Below are positions 9,223-21,831 of a DNA stretch of 64,000 nucleotides, piece by piece. Source of the stretch: Candidatus Vallotia laricis. GTDB lineage: Bacteria; Pseudomonadota; Gammaproteobacteria; Burkholderiales; Burkholderiaceae. A model generated the notes under the pieces. It had not been told where the DNA came from and did no database searches. It worked only from the letters and a program-made list of their open reading frames with translations. Where the stretch lies: contig NZ_CP047399.1 in the NCBI RefSeq assembly GCF_020541325.1, positions 620,001-684,000 on the forward strand, given 5' to 3'. Each line of letters opens with the position of its first letter. The first letter of the stretch is position 1. The translations under genes and the position numbers were made by a program.

Positions 9223-10140
9223 TCAATTATCTGTTTTAGAGTAATTTAAATCAGTCTTAATTATTTAAGCACTCTTATCATTAAGGTAAATCTTACCGTA
9301 GACATAGCTAGAGGTGCTTTAATAACGCAGCGTCGTATAGCATATGTTCTAAATTTAACGAGCTTCAAATTCCTATGGTTCACAAAAAATTTTTCTATGC
9401 TGTATACGCCTTAGCGTGTTACAGCTAAGGCGCGAATTTTATACCGATAAAATTTTAGAACTCTAATCAATAGTAGATTTCTCTAATTGAGAACTAAGCC
9501 ATTGAGAATTTCGGCTTACTAATAGCTATATAAGTTGAAAACAATCTTAATGAACATCTTAGAGATGATTAAGTTTTATAATGAGAGATTCCGTGTAAAA
9601 TTATATAATGCATCCGTCTGCAAAATATTTTAAAGTTTTAATTATAGTTAACGGTACAATTACAGCTTATTTTTAATATCTCGAAGAGAGATATTAACTA
9701 GAATATAAAAGCTCTTAAAATCCTCGACACATTTTCTATAAAAATACTAATAATTTTGTACAAAATTTTATTTTTTAGAAATTTAATTAAATAGCATTAT
9801 TAATGCCGTGCGCACTGCTAAGAGCACTTAATAGTAATAAAGAATCTTTTATGCGAGGAATGAAAAGTTTTTAAGTAGTTTGCTTAATTAGTTAATATTC
9901 TTGTAAGAAATATATTTTTACTCACCGCCTTAGTATCATGGTTATTGTTTCTACATGGATAGGCATCCGTTTATAATAGATGACATTGATATTATAAAAT
10001 AAGAGAAGGGTAATGTTAACCTATAGCTGGGACTCTAAGGGTTGTTGTCAATTATAATCAGTAACTTTTGAGTTTTATTTATTTGGATGCACGTATTATG
10101 GGGATGCAATCCAGCTATTCTGTACGTATTTTATACGAAA
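9223..10140. other. Non-coding gap with one strong hairpin
   Basis: About 0.9 kb, AT-rich, stops in every frame. The only structure is the inverted repeat CGCCTTAGC/GCTAAGGCG at 9407-9415 and 9424-9432 (8-base loop), followed on the plus strand by CGAATTTTAT, resembling a terminator left behind by a lost gene. Confidence 0.55.
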
Positions 10141-11169
10141 TTAATACTGATCAAATAGGCTTTGTAATATCAATGGCTCGCTCCAACCGCGCGAGAGTGC
10201 AAGCATCAATAGTACACGCGCTTTATATGGATTTAGCGTGCCAGCGCTAACTAGACCTAGCATGTCATCTGGTGCAGCACCATTACGCATTACATGCCCA
10301 GACCCAACACGAGAGGAACGCACTACCGCAACGCTGCGTGCTCGCGCACTAACCAGTGCTTGCTGCAACGTTGAATGAATAGAACCATTTCCAGTTCCAG
10401 CGACAACGATTCCACGTACGCCTGCATCAACTAGCGCATCAACAATTACACGAACCGCACCAGCATGACTAACAACAATCTGGACCATAGGTAGCGGATT
10501 CTGTGTATCTATATCATTCAGCCTAAATACTGATTTAATCGTATGAGCGCGCGTTACACGTCGCTGAAATTCAATCCGTCTGTCCTGGACCCAGCCCAAT
10601 ACACCACTTTCGGGTGACGCGAATGCGTCAACCGCATAGGTACTCACTTTCGTGATATCGCGTGCGCCATGAATCCGGTTTGCGAAGGCAACTAGCACGC
10701 CACGTGCTACTGCATCCGGACACGCAGCAAGTGTCACCGCATCGAGAAGATTCAGTGAGCCATCAGACGATAATGCGGTAAATGGTCGCATTGCCGCAGT
10801 TAGTACAACCGGTTTGACGCTCGCAACGGTTAAGTGCAACCAATATGCAGTTTCCTCAAGAGTATCAGTGCCATGCATAATTACGAGTCCGTCAATATCA
10901 TCCTGCGCCAGCAATACATTGACTCGGTGCGCTAATGTAACCCATAGTGAGTCGTCAAGATCTTTACTATCGATTCCCGCAATTTGCTCAGAACGAATCG
11001 CTGCAACGCTATCTAATTCTGGTACAGCGGAGAGTAGTCGGTCTACGCTGATTACGCCAGCCTTATAGCCGCTAGTCTGAGCTGCGACTGGCGCTTCTCC
11101 TGCAATTGTTCCACCGGTCGCTAATACTGCAACTGTAGGCCGCTTCTGATGTGACACAGCTGCGCTCAT
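10141..11169 (-). CDS. Asparaginase (type II-like L-asparaginase/glutaminase family)
   Basis: Hydrolyses asparagine to aspartate and ammonia. 342 residues, normal for the family. First catalytic motif LATGGTIAG with the nucleophile Thr near residue 21, second motif [12 protein letters not shown] at 99-110 containing the T-D pair and, further on, the conserved Lys in VVLTAAMRP. The C-terminal part has HAGAVR and [11 protein letters not shown]. No signal peptide is obvious, so a cytoplasmic enzyme is likely. The ATG overlaps the stop of the upstream ABC-F gene (ATGA), implying coupled translation. The C-terminus is intact. Confidence 0.9.
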   Translation of the reverse strand: MSAAVSHQKRPTVAVLATGGTIAGEAPVAAQTSGYKAGVISVDRLLSAVPELDSVAAIRSEQIAGIDSKDLDDSLWVTLAHRVNVLLAQDDIDGLVIMHGTDTLEETAYWLHLTVASVKPVVLTAAMRPFTALSSDGSLNLLDAVTLAACPDAVARGVLVAFANRIHGARDITKVSTYAVDAFASPESGVLGWVQDRRIEFQRRVTRAHTIKSVFRLNDIDTQNPLPMVQIVVSHAGAVRVIVDALVDAGVRGIVVAGTGNGSIHSTLQQALVSARARSVAVVRSSRVGSGHVMRNGAAPDDMLGLVSAGTLNPYKARVLLMLALSRGWSEPLILQSLFDQY

Positions 11170-12758
11170 TCAAGACCCTGGCTAGCTAGAAATTCGTCGT
11201 AGCGGCCCGGAAAGTCTACAATTGAGCTATCCGCTCGGACCTCTATAATTCGATTTGCCAGTCCATTAACAAATTCACGGTCGTGCGATACAAAGATCAC
11301 TGTGCCCTCGTATTTCTCAAGCGCGATTTGTAGAGACTCAATAGACTCCATATCCATATGGTTCGTCGGCTCGTCCAGCAGCAACATATTGTGCCGGCCA
11401 AGCATTAGCTTTCCCCATAGCAAGCGACCTCTCTCACCGCCCGAGAGCACCTTAACGGACTTCTTTGCATCGTCGCCAGAAAATAGTAGACGCCCGAGCG
11501 TGCCCCGCACCATCGTTTCGTCGTCTCCGCCTTGACGGAACTGGTTGATCCACTCAGTTAATGTTATATCCTCTGGAAAATCTTCAGACGTATCCTGCGG
11601 TATGTAACCGATATTCGCATTCTCTGCTAAATGCACACGCCCATGATTTAAATGCAATTTTCCACATAACGCACGAAGCAATGTAGTCTTCCCGGCACCA
11701 TTTTCACCAACAATAGCAATCTTTTCCCTTGGCTGTACAGATAGGCTCAGATTCTGAAAAATTATGCGATCATATTTCTTCGTAATTTGTTTTGCGAGTA
11801 CTGAAATATTGTGTAATTTTTTGTCGAACTCAAAACGGACGAACGGGTTCTGTCGCGATGATGGCCTGAATTCTTCAAGCTTAATTTTATCGATTTGCTT
11901 GAGCCGACTTGTCGCCTGGCGAGCTTTAGATTTATTGGCGGAGAAACGACGAACAAAATCTTGAAGATCCGCAATACGCTCTTTGGCTTTCATATTCGCA
12001 GCAGCTTGTCTCTCTCGCGCCTGAGCCGAAGCGAGCATATAATCATCGTAGTTGCCCGGATAAATCTTTAGCGTTCCGTAATCCATGTCTGCCATATGCG
12101 TGCAAACCTGGTTTAGGAAGTGACGATCATGAGAAATAATAATCATGGTCGAATTGCGCTCATTCAGGATGTTTTCGAGCCATCGGATTGAGTTAATATC
12201 CAGATTATTTGTTGGCTCATCCAGCAATAGTAAGTCCGGATCAGAGAACAAGGCCTGCGCTAAAAGCACGCGCAGTTTCCATCCGGGTGCAATCTTATTC
12301 ATCAGTCCATTATGATTCTCTATCGAAATGCCGATACCAAGCAACAATTCGCTTGCACGCGCCTCGGCGGTGTAGCCGTCATACTCAGCAAACTTCGCCT
12401 CTAACTCTGCCGCTCGCATGTAATCGTCATCACTTGCTTCCGGGTTCGAATAGATTGCGTCACGCTCACTTATTGCCTTCCACATCTCGGTGTGGCCGAC
12501 TTTGACTACGTCAAGAACTCGCATATCCTCGTACGCAAACTGATCCTGGCGTAGCTTTCCTAGACGCATATTCGACTTAAGCACAACGGTACCAGAACTA
12601 GGCTCTAGGTCGCCACCAAGGATTTTCATCAATGTGGATTTTCCGCAGCCGTTCGCACCAATTAGTCCGTAACGTCTACACTCGCCGAACTTAACGGAGA
12701 TATTTTCGAATAAGGGCTTGGACCCAAATTGCATTGTAAGGTTCGCAGTAGACAGCAC
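11166..12758 (-). CDS. ABC-F family ATPase, YbiT-type
   Basis: Soluble tandem ABC ATPase of the ABC-F group, whose members bind the ribosomal E site and relieve stalled translation. 530 residues, the usual YbiT length. First Walker A GANGCGKS near 34-41, first signature as [17 protein letters not shown] (the APGWK form is typical of YbiT rather than a defect), Walker [14 protein letters not shown]. An interdomain linker rich in Arg/Lys (about 245-290) follows. Second Walker A GENGAGKT near 352-359, [15 protein letters not shown], and [13 protein letters not shown]. No membrane segments. It overlaps the downstream asparaginase by 4 bases. YbiT assignment is by motif recall, not search. Confidence 0.9.
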   Translation of the reverse strand: MLSTANLTMQFGSKPLFENISVKFGECRRYGLIGANGCGKSTLMKILGGDLEPSSGTVVLKSNMRLGKLRQDQFAYEDMRVLDVVKVGHTEMWKAISERDAIYSNPEASDDDYMRAAELEAKFAEYDGYTAEARASELLLGIGISIENHNGLMNKIAPGWKLRVLLAQALFSDPDLLLLDEPTNNLDINSIRWLENILNERNSTMIIISHDRHFLNQVCTHMADMDYGTLKIYPGNYDDYMLASAQARERQAAANMKAKERIADLQDFVRRFSANKSKARQATSRLKQIDKIKLEEFRPSSRQNPFVRFEFDKKLHNISVLAKQITKKYDRIIFQNLSLSVQPREKIAIVGENGAGKTTLLRALCGKLHLNHGRVHLAENANIGYIPQDTSEDFPEDITLTEWINQFRQGGDDETMVRGTLGRLLFSGDDAKKSVKVLSGGERGRLLWGKLMLGRHNMLLLDEPTNHMDMESIESLQIALEKYEGTVIFVSHDREFVNGLANRIIEVRADSSIVDFPGRYDEFLASQGLE

Positions 12759-13973
12759 AGGGACGTCCTCCGGGCGGAATGCGGGGAAAGTTTGGTTATT
12801 TTAACATCTCATTGCTTGTAGATGAGCCAGCAATGTGTCGAAGAATACGGGATTAATATGCCTAGTACACTAATAATTAAGACTATAGGCTTTTAGCCCT
12901 ATCGCTCTAGATAATAGCTAAAATCACGCTTTATAAGCTATATGTTTTTACAAAATTTAAATAGATTTTATTGCTAAATAGAAGTGGTTAGTTTGTACTT
13001 TCATGAGGCGTTGCATCTAATCTATTTTAGATTCCTTCCGGAAATTCCGGATGGGTAGATTAAAGACTACATCTTATATATACCATCGATGCTGCTGCAT
13101 CTAATAACACGATAGAAAACAGATGGCGCCTTCAATAAGATTTCATCTTGCAATTTGGGTTCGTAATCCGATTGCAAGACATTGCTACAGATCAAACTGC
13201 TTAACTATAGTTAAGCAGCGTTCTGGGCTTGGGTTATTGATAGAGTCAGCATCACGTGCTATAGATTAGCATTAAAAATCTCTGAAATTAGAAAGTGCTG
13301 TATGCTCAATAAAATATTTCTAGAGGCTAGCAAGCACCCATCCCTAGACAGGATAGACATCTTAAGATATACAGCGCTAATATCTCCAATATTTTTAATA
13401 TCTCTAGCAGTATAGGATATGCTGTTAGGGTGAGCGTCCACCGGACATTATCAAAATTTGCCGCGTTTATTTGACTCTTTGGCTCAAAAGTATAAGAACG
13501 ATGTAAATATTAACACTCTAAAGCACATTAACATGCACCTTGGAGCTTAGTGCACCTTTATAGCTTCAATACCTATATACTTCGAACAGGCATATAGCAA
13601 CGCTTGTACTCGTTTCCCGGTACGCGATCTATGCAAGAGTTACTAACTATCTCCAGCAGTCTGCTAGCTTAAATACCGAGAAATATCGAGCACTGCTATG
13701 CTCAATATCGGAGCGAAGATCTTCTGTACTAATATAGAAAAAACAGCATACCACGATGTGACCATTTACCAACAGTGCGTATCGGCGAAATTTCATAAGG
13801 CATCACTAAATTATAAGCCCCACCCCCCACTCTAGCTAAGTGGAAATAGCTTACCCCCCCCTGACGAATGCATCTAGCTGAGCTGTTGTATAGCGAGGGC
13901 TCAACACAATTGAAAATAGCCCTCCCCCTACAACTAGAGAATTGCACTTCTAGTGCATAGCTAGATCAGTCGT
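12759..13973. other. Non-coding gap with a 22-bp perfect palindrome and C-runs
   Basis: About 1.2 kb of decayed sequence. It contains a perfect palindrome at 13197-13218 (CTGCTTAACTA and its exact complement, no loop) and two C-rich runs (13823-13828 and an 8-C run at 13854-13861). I recognise no gene. Confidence 0.5.
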
Positions 13974-14042
13974 CAAATGCCAAATGCCAAATGCCAAATG
14001 CCAAATGCCAAATGCCAAATGCCAAATGCCAAATGCCAAATG
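13974..14042. repeat. Heptanucleotide tandem repeat (CAAATGC)
   Basis: Nine exact copies of CAAATGC followed by a partial tenth (CAAATG), uninterrupted. In the minus frame it reads as a repeating GIWHLAF heptapeptide, but the surrounding frame is not a recognisable gene. Confidence 0.98.
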
Positions 14043-14177
14043 TAGAAACTGCAGAACAATATCTTAGCCAAGAGACGATGAGCGACGTATTACACGAGCA
14101 TGCATGATAGCGCGCCTCAATCGGGGTAACCTGTGCAGCACAAGCCAGCAATCGTCAGCTGACACACTAATACCTAA

Positions 14178-14384
14178 GCGTATTCTAGCGTGCTTTACGC
14201 TAGATATAAGCATGATCCTTCGGTGATTGTCGCACCCATCAGGGCGCCGTTGCCACCAGACTGGTACCTGGTCAATGCCTATACCGAGATGTCGCGTCAT
14301 ATTCAATAGTTTAGACGAGAACCCAACAGAATAGGTATTGTCGATCTCCGCTACGATGCTGAGCTTACGCTAGATAGATATTGA
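14178..14384 (+). pseudogene. Fragment of an unrecognised decayed gene
   Basis: After a TAA at 14175 a frame stays open except for one TAG at 14307-14309. It reads with protein-like composition: DPSVIVAPIRAPLPPDWYLV, then NAYTEMSRHI, the TAG, and FRREPNRIGIVDLRYDAELT. The Pro-rich APLPPDWYLVNAY segment and the VDLRYD strand look like a globular bacterial protein, and the mix of amino acids is unlike nearby shadow frames. I do not recognise the family. It is flanked by the heptanucleotide repeat and by decayed DNA. Confidence 0.4.
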
Positions 14385-16196
14385 TAGCAGATACATTTAG
14401 TACTCTATGAGTATAGACCTGGGTGCCTCTAGCTAGTCTTATACTTGGCTTTATCAGATCGGCAATACCAGAGCCGATTATTAGATGATAATAGTCGGAC
14501 CGTACGGCATGCTCTCGATTAGGAGAATATGCGTTGTCCGTACCAATACATCGTCGTCTATTTTCACATATTCGAAATAAACATTCGAGATCGAAGATAG
14601 CCTGGATGGCTATAATAGTGCACAATGACCTCCTTCTCGTTGTAATGCGCTACTACCAGATAATTTACATCTGCGTGCCGATCGCGCGCAAGTTATGGCG
14701 CGCTGCGCATTTCTACGCCAATCTGAGTCGCGTTTTTCCTTCAAGTTTAGGAAAATTATTATCGATTCCTATGCTGTCGACGCTGAAAGATTCAAAACCG
14801 GACTATGCTCGCAACGCAAGATGAGTCAACTCAGCCCATAAATCGCCTGGTACCCCAGGGTATGCCTAATATTTTTTTGAATATCTTTATTAATTATCTT
14901 AATTAAATTAATACGCCATTGAACTTAGTTCGATAACCTTGATAATAACATCTTTTGTAAATTTAATAAGGTATATCACGTACTACTATATTAGTAATAA
15001 TACAGTATATGGTATAAATCAGATGGAGTTACTAAAATAGTAGAATCAACCCCGATCTAAATAGTCATAATAATTTTATTAGTGTATAATTTTATCTAAT
15101 TACATCCTAGTTTTATCAAAAGGTATTGAAGCAGTTTTTATATATCTTCTTAAGAATCAAAGCGTGATTCGGAGACTGCCTCCAGCATATTATACGACAC
15201 GAGAATAATATGATTTAACTATATAAGTATTAATGCAATCTGACTATGATTGCATATAGCAATGTTGAGTAACCGTCTAACGCAGAACTAACCCGTTGAA
15301 ATCACAACAAAAAATCTTTTAGAATACAATGAATATTTTCTGATATCGTCGTAATCTAAAACGACTATAAAAATGCAAAGAAGAAAAAATTATCTACTTC
15401 AATCTACAGCAAAAAACTACTATTAATAGTACTTAAATGTCTCGTATAGAAAGCTATATGCTCTCATCTATAGACATATTAATGTTTCTATCTCTTCCTG
15501 ACTAGAAACCTTTAACACTACTCGATTATTTAGCGCACTCCCCCTATAAGTCGATAATAATTAGGGGTGATATTATTAATCAGAAAACTTTTAGTATTTT
15601 TCTGACTTTTCGATTTAAGCATGAGATAGAGGTTAATTGATAAACCACTATCATTTTTCGCGCTCCATTCTTAAATAAAATTCAACTATTGGTTTCAAGC
15701 TCGTTTACTTATTGAGAAGTAAATAGGCGAAACAGGTCAACTTATTCTCTAATTAAGCTGAGTTAAGTCGTAAGTCTACACTGTTTACCTTACGTCACTT
15801 GTATACTGGAGTTAGGTTAGGATGAAATGTAAAAAGAGAGGAAGATATTTACTTTGAAACTAACGTGATAGCTTCAGCTTCCTGCTTGAAGCTCTTATAG
15901 AGAAAATCTATACATTAAAGTTTCTACTATTATCTTAGCTACATTAAAGTAGTCTAAACCTAGAAATTTGCAACGTAGCTACTGAGTAGTATTAGCAGCT
16001 TAAATACCTATCATAGATAGGTGAGACGCTGCGTTGTATACCAAATGAGTATTGACTACGCAATATAATTAGGATTTTTGCTGCATGCTTTCTTTGGGAC
16101 ATGCTATCTGTCACGGCATTAAGTTAGAGTGACCAACTCTGCCACACAATGCTATTAAATCAGAATTTATTAATGTCGATATGTACACATATACTC
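14385..16196. other. Non-coding gap downstream of pgeF
   Basis: About 1.8 kb. A few short frames exist (for example a 96-codon plus-strand frame at 14534-14824), but none shows a motif, a good start or family-like composition. A short palindrome CCTATCATAGATAGG lies near 16010. Probably erased genes. Confidence 0.5.
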
Positions 16197-17081
16197 TTAA
16201 GTCAGCCATATTAATGCCGCCATGCGGCCTGTCGTATGATCCCGTCGGTAGGAATAAAAACGGGATGGGTCGCTAAATGTACATGCATGGGGGCCGCTCA
16301 CGTAATGTACACCAACACGTGCTAGCCTTATGCGAGCTAGTTCGCCGAGATTCGCTAAGTATTTATATTGGCTATCACTATATACATCTATAGTGTTATT
16401 AACACACCCAGTTAACGCAATAAATGCCGCATTGGTCGCATCACGCTCATCGGGCCAAGACGCTTCTAGAAACGAAGTACGCACCTCTTCCCCAACTTCA
16501 AATACACTCGGCCCGATTGATGGGCCTAGGTACGCGTGTAGCGAGTTACCTGCGCGCCGTGAACTCGGAATTAAAGAGCGAACCGAGTCGACGGTATTCT
16601 GAATGACGCCACCAATAAGACCACGCCATCCACCATGTACAGCGCCGATAGCGGAGCCATCTTCATCGCAAATTAATATCGGTATACAGTCGGCTACTAA
16701 TATTGCACAAACTATCTTACTGCGGTTAGTTACACTAGCATCAGCCGTTAGAAAATCTCTATTTATTACTTTGTCTGCACGAACGACGCATGTGCCATGC
16801 ACTTGCTTAAGCCATGCCACATGTGCGCCTACCAGCGATATAACACGTCGACGATTTTCACGAACTGCATCTATATTATCACCAGTATGCAGACCTAAAT
16901 TTAAGCCGCCAGGAACGCATTTTTGGTTTTTCAACATACCATATTTTCCACAGCTCACTCCGCCATCACGCGTAGTGATCAGGGCACATACGCGGGAACT
17001 TACGCGCCAGTTAGGTCTAATACAGTTAGATATCGATAATTTAGTAAAGCCTTGAAATGTCGAGCTATCCATCAAATTCAA
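16197..17081 (-). CDS. pgeF: Peptidoglycan editing factor PgeF (YfiH/laccase-domain family)
   Basis: Family of copper/zinc-binding oxidoreductase-like enzymes; E. coli YfiH (PgeF) removes wrongly incorporated amino acids from peptidoglycan precursors. 294 residues. Metal-site motifs are visible: LKQVHGTCVV (His near 94), LVADCIPILI (Cys near 133) and GAVHGGWRGL (His near 150). The N-terminus has TTRDGGVS and LNLGLHTGD and the C-terminus ACTFSDPSRFYSYRRD. The ATG at 17081 overlaps the end of rluD by 17 bases, the same rluD-pgeF pair as in many proteobacteria. Followed by 1.8 kb of decay. Confidence 0.9.
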   Translation of the reverse strand: MNLMDSSTFQGFTKLSISNCIRPNWRVSSRVCALITTRDGGVSCGKYGMLKNQKCVPGGLNLGLHTGDNIDAVRENRRRVISLVGAHVAWLKQVHGTCVVRADKVINRDFLTADASVTNRSKIVCAILVADCIPILICDEDGSAIGAVHGGWRGLIGGVIQNTVDSVRSLIPSSRRAGNSLHAYLGPSIGPSVFEVGEEVRTSFLEASWPDERDATNAAFIALTGCVNNTIDVYSDSQYKYLANLGELARIRLARVGVHYVSGPHACTFSDPSRFYSYRRDHTTGRMAALIWLT

Positions 17082-18144
17082 AATTACCCTTTTTCGTCAG
17101 AAGTGTATTACATTCCTCATCAAGCACGTTTAATAGCCCGAGAGTAGAAGTTAATTTCTCCAGATCCTTCGGCATTTTTGAGTGCCAAGCTACCGGAACG
17201 TTAGTAGACGGATTTAAAAGCTCAAGCCGACACGCATGAAGCGCTTGTCGAGCAAATCCATGGGGAAGAGTGGGCTTTTTCCGCGAGTTGCGCACACAGC
17301 CGTACATCTGGTCTCCGAGTAATGGATAACTAGCATGCGCGAGATGCACTCGGATTTGATGCGTGCGTCCAGTATATAAATCACAGTATAGCCTCGATAC
17401 CGGATGTCCGGACCATGAACTAGTAGCTACAGTTACGAAGTGTGTATGCGCGGGTTTGCTGGTAGCTCCAGTAAGAACTGCCATTCGCGTGCGCTTATGT
17501 GGATCACGCCCAATCGACTCACTAATAGATCCGCTGGGCGGTGTCACGCCCCAGGTAAGCGCGATATAGCGACGCTTAACCGTATGCGCCCGCAACTGTC
17601 TGAGCAAATTGATCTGTGCAGCTAATGTGCGCGCGACCACTATTAAGCCCGAGGTGTTTTTATCTAAACGGTGCACAATGCCAGCGCGCGGTAGTCTGGC
17701 GGCATCTGGATAATGATAAAGCAGACCGTTAAGCATCGTGCCACTCCAATTGCCCGGGGCTGGATGCACAACTAGCCCGGCCGGCTTGTTAATTACAACT
17801 AGGGTTTTATCCTCGTAGAGGATCTCCAATGGTATTGGTTCAGGCACGAACGCTAATGCTTGCGGTAGCAGATCTGGAGCGAGCCGTACGGTTGCACCTG
17901 GATGCACCCGCTGACGCGTCCACCCTCGTATGCCATCTAGAGTCACTCGGCCTGCATCGATCCATATTTGAAGTCGGCTACGCGAGAAGGTTGGAAATAG
18001 CCTCGCAAGCACCTTATCTAGCCGCTCGCCCGCCAGTGCTAACGGTACCTGCGCAATCTGCTCATCTAGGCAAACTGGACTTTCACTTAGACTATAATCA
18101 TGCATACAGACACCGGAACTGGGCCGGTTATTAGAATGATTCAT
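17065..18144 (-). CDS. rluD: 23S rRNA pseudouridine synthase RluD
   Basis: Converts uridines 1911/1915/1917 of 23S rRNA helix 69 to pseudouridine. Started at the ATG at 18144 (MNHSNNRPSSG) the protein has 359 residues; the ATG at 18105 is an alternative, and a longer frame from 18219 would run into bamD. Seen: S4 RNA-binding domain beginning ERLDKVLARLFP, the linker VVINKPAGLVVHP, the catalytic-Asp motif GIVHRLDKNTSGL, and DLYTGRTHQIRVHLAH. Divergent from bamD with only 16 bases between starts, so both promoters must overlap coding DNA. It overlaps pgeF at the 3' end. Confidence 0.93.
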   Translation of the reverse strand: MNHSNNRPSSGVCMHDYSLSESPVCLDEQIAQVPLALAGERLDKVLARLFPTFSRSRLQIWIDAGRVTLDGIRGWTRQRVHPGATVRLAPDLLPQALAFVPEPIPLEILYEDKTLVVINKPAGLVVHPAPGNWSGTMLNGLLYHYPDAARLPRAGIVHRLDKNTSGLIVVARTLAAQINLLRQLRAHTVKRRYIALTWGVTPPSGSISESIGRDPHKRTRMAVLTGATSKPAHTHFVTVATSSWSGHPVSRLYCDLYTGRTHQIRVHLAHASYPLLGDQMYGCVRNSRKKPTLPHGFARQALHACRLELLNPSTNVPVAWHSKMPKDLEKLTSTLGLLNVLDEECNTLLTKKGNFEFDG

Positions 18145-18160
18145 CTGGATTTTACTAAAA

Positions 18161-18949
18161 ATGCGAGTGCTGAATATATTGAGGATTGCTGCTATAACTA
18201 TCACAACGGTAATTGTCACCGGGTGCTATAGTTTTCCTGAGAAAATAGATGAAATGGCAGGATGGACAAATCAAGAATTATACCTGGAGGCTCGGAATGC
18301 TTTTACCTCCAGTGACTGGAGTCGGTGCTCGAAGTACTTTAAATTGCTAGAAGAGCGTGATCCATTTGGTTCTTTCGCACAACAGGCACAAATTAACATT
18401 CCATACTGTCAATGGAAAGATAATGAAAAGGAGGCAGCTAAACAATCAGCAGACCGGTTTATTCAGTTATATCCGGATCATCCGGATATCGCATATGTAT
18501 ATTATCTAAAAGGATTAATTGGATTTAATAATGATCAAAGTCTATTGGATTATTTTATAGCTCAGAATATAGTCGAATATGACCCAGAGATGTTACATAA
18601 CGCATACGATTCGTTTCGTATCATCGTCGAAAAGTATCCTCGCAGTAAGTACGCGCTTGATGCTACACAACGTATGCGTTACATCGCAAACGTATTAGCT
18701 GAACATGAAGTAAACACCGCCGATTATTATTACCGTCGCGGTGCATATGTTGCCGCTATCAACCGTGCGCAAATAGTGCTAAAAAAATACAAAAATACAA
18801 CAGCAACTGAGGACGCTCTACATATAATGGTATTAGCATATCGAAAACTCCAGCAGAAACAACTCGCTGACGATGCCCAGCGCGTGCTTATACTAACGTT
18901 TCCAGATAGCGTATACGTAACCGGCCGCACCCATACGCTGTCTAAATAA
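18161..18949 (+). CDS. bamD: Outer-membrane assembly lipoprotein BamD
   Basis: Essential periplasmic lipoprotein of the BAM complex that inserts beta-barrel proteins in the outer membrane. 262 residues. N-terminal hydrophobic signal followed by the lipobox VTGC with the lipidated Cys at 22. TPR-like helices include FAQQAQINIPYCQWKDNE, DHPDIAYVYYLKG, YPRSKYALDATQRM and ADYYYRRGAYVAAINRA, matching Burkholderia ComL/BamD closely. With bamB in this window it shows that an outer membrane is maintained. The last residues of the Burkholderia protein after VTG are shortened. Divergent from rluD. Confidence 0.95.
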   Translation: MRVLNILRIAAITITTVIVTGCYSFPEKIDEMAGWTNQELYLEARNAFTSSDWSRCSKYFKLLEERDPFGSFAQQAQINIPYCQWKDNEKEAAKQSADRFIQLYPDHPDIAYVYYLKGLIGFNNDQSLLDYFIAQNIVEYDPEMLHNAYDSFRIIVEKYPRSKYALDATQRMRYIANVLAEHEVNTADYYYRRGAYVAAINRAQIVLKKYKNTTATEDALHIMVLAYRKLQQKQLADDAQRVLILTFPDSVYVTGRTHTLSK

Positions 18950-20290
18950 AACATTAGAGTTAATAATATGTGACATGGTGCTTTACTTAGGATCGATCAG
19001 ATTACTTTTAAAGTGTTCTGTCGAGCGGCCCGCAACCAAGACAATATACTATTGTACTATTATAGATTTCATAATGGGAATGCTATCGCATAACGTTACT
19101 ATATACACGAATGTTATTATTGATAGTGTAGATCATTTACTAAGTCGCGCAGACCACGCTAAGATTTTCTAACTCTTATAAAAGAAAATAGAAATACTAA
19201 TTTACCAGTAGTAGTGAAAATCTTTCTAAATTATCTGTCCGGAGGTATAAAAAATGCGGTGGATTTTTATACGCTGCACATAATTCAGTTAAATTTCTGC
19301 TTTTTTATTAAAGGACTCATGGGTTACATACTCTAACGCAATTAGATGAGCAACTAACGCAGTAAAGCAGTATTGCCTTAGAGGCGATGATTTCTTTTCT
19401 CGGTCGGCGCTTTCTAGATAATAACGCACCTCCTCTAGTTAGCACAGCGCTTGATCAAGCATCACCCGGCTATACTTCGCGCCGTGAATTAGTTTTGTTT
19501 GAAATATTTTGTATCTTTATACAGAGTCTTGGCATAAATAAGCCCAAGAAAGCAAGCTCAGCACGTAACTTGCTGGGCTTTCTGCTAGAGACTAAGTATT
19601 CAATTACACAGATATATACAATACAAAATATAGCATCTATCTATCGGACGAGTATGACGAACCAGAAAATTATTGCTAGATTAAGCATCTACCTACAGAT
19701 TTGGGTCATATATCACTATCGTATGAATAGTCAGATTCAATTTGGCGTCGGAATTAGCAATAATTAAAGATATAGGAAAATTGTCCACTCTTCAGTATGA
19801 ATATCACTAAAACCGACAGAGTTATGACTAGTCCTAATGGAATATGGGTACTTTGGTGTAATATTTCGGTGCTGTTACTTGTAGTCCAACTCACACGGCG
19901 CAAGCTCGCATGAATATACTGAGTGAGTTTGGTTTTGACTAACAAATCCACCATAAATTAGTCAGGATATTATATAGTGCTTTATACTAAATACCACTAA
20001 ATCTATGGATACAATAGATAGTTAGACACTGCCCGCTTGAGATATTTACGATCCTATATCGTAATAGTTTGTATCCTATATAGGTATAGGATTAGCTGTA
20101 CTAACGTACAGCTCGCCACTCAACATTTAAATACTGAGAGCTATCGAAAATATGTCTGCTAGGTTAATTTTGATCCTGCCTATAACTCATCCCAGAAAAT
20201 CTGGAGAAAAATAATAAATCCACATAATAAGTATTATTAGATAATAATCTAGGCTTGATTAAATTTAGCAATATTTGGGCCGGCCTGTTG
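18950..20290. other. Largely non-coding gap with one decayed frame
   Basis: About 1.3 kb. A plus-strand frame from 19312 to 19767 is open except for a TAA at 19363. From an ATG at 19387 it would give 126 residues including ALDQASPGYTSRRELVLFEI. I do not recognise it; composition beyond residue 50 is AT-driven. Probably a pseudogene remnant. The rest is stop-rich. Confidence 0.4.
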
Positions 20291-20314
20291 CAAAAGCCGC
20301 CTTATCGGGCGGCA
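20291..20314 (-). terminator. Rho-independent terminator after purA
   Basis: On the minus strand GCCGCC-CGATAA-GGCGGC forms a 6-bp GC stem followed by TTTTG, about 65 bases beyond the purA stop. Confidence 0.85.
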
Positions 20315-20376
20315 ATAACAATCCTAAATATAGATGCTATTAGTCGTTATATTGGGCTAATTCAGTAGTGTCAAAA

Positions 20377-21774
<1,398 letters not shown>

Positions 21775-21831
21775 CTACCTACGTTTTTGGATAGAACTAT
21801 TGATGATATTCAAATGCAATATTTTTAATTT

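Noticed and set aside
11166-11169. Possible frameshift between the ABC-F gene and the asparaginase gene
   Set aside because: Both proteins have full length and normal ends; the ATGA overlap is ordinary translational coupling.
12209-12505. 98-codon plus-strand frame, His/Arg/Pro rich
   Set aside because: Antisense shadow of the ABC-F gene; composition follows from the opposite strand.
13966-14151. Minus-strand frame with repeating GIWHLAF heptapeptide, possible repeat protein
   Set aside because: The repetition is only the translation of the 7-bp DNA array; flanks show no gene, RBS or motif.
14534-14824. 96-codon plus-strand frame in the gap after the ABC-F gene
   Set aside because: No recognisable motif or RBS, and other frames in the same place look equally plausible or implausible.
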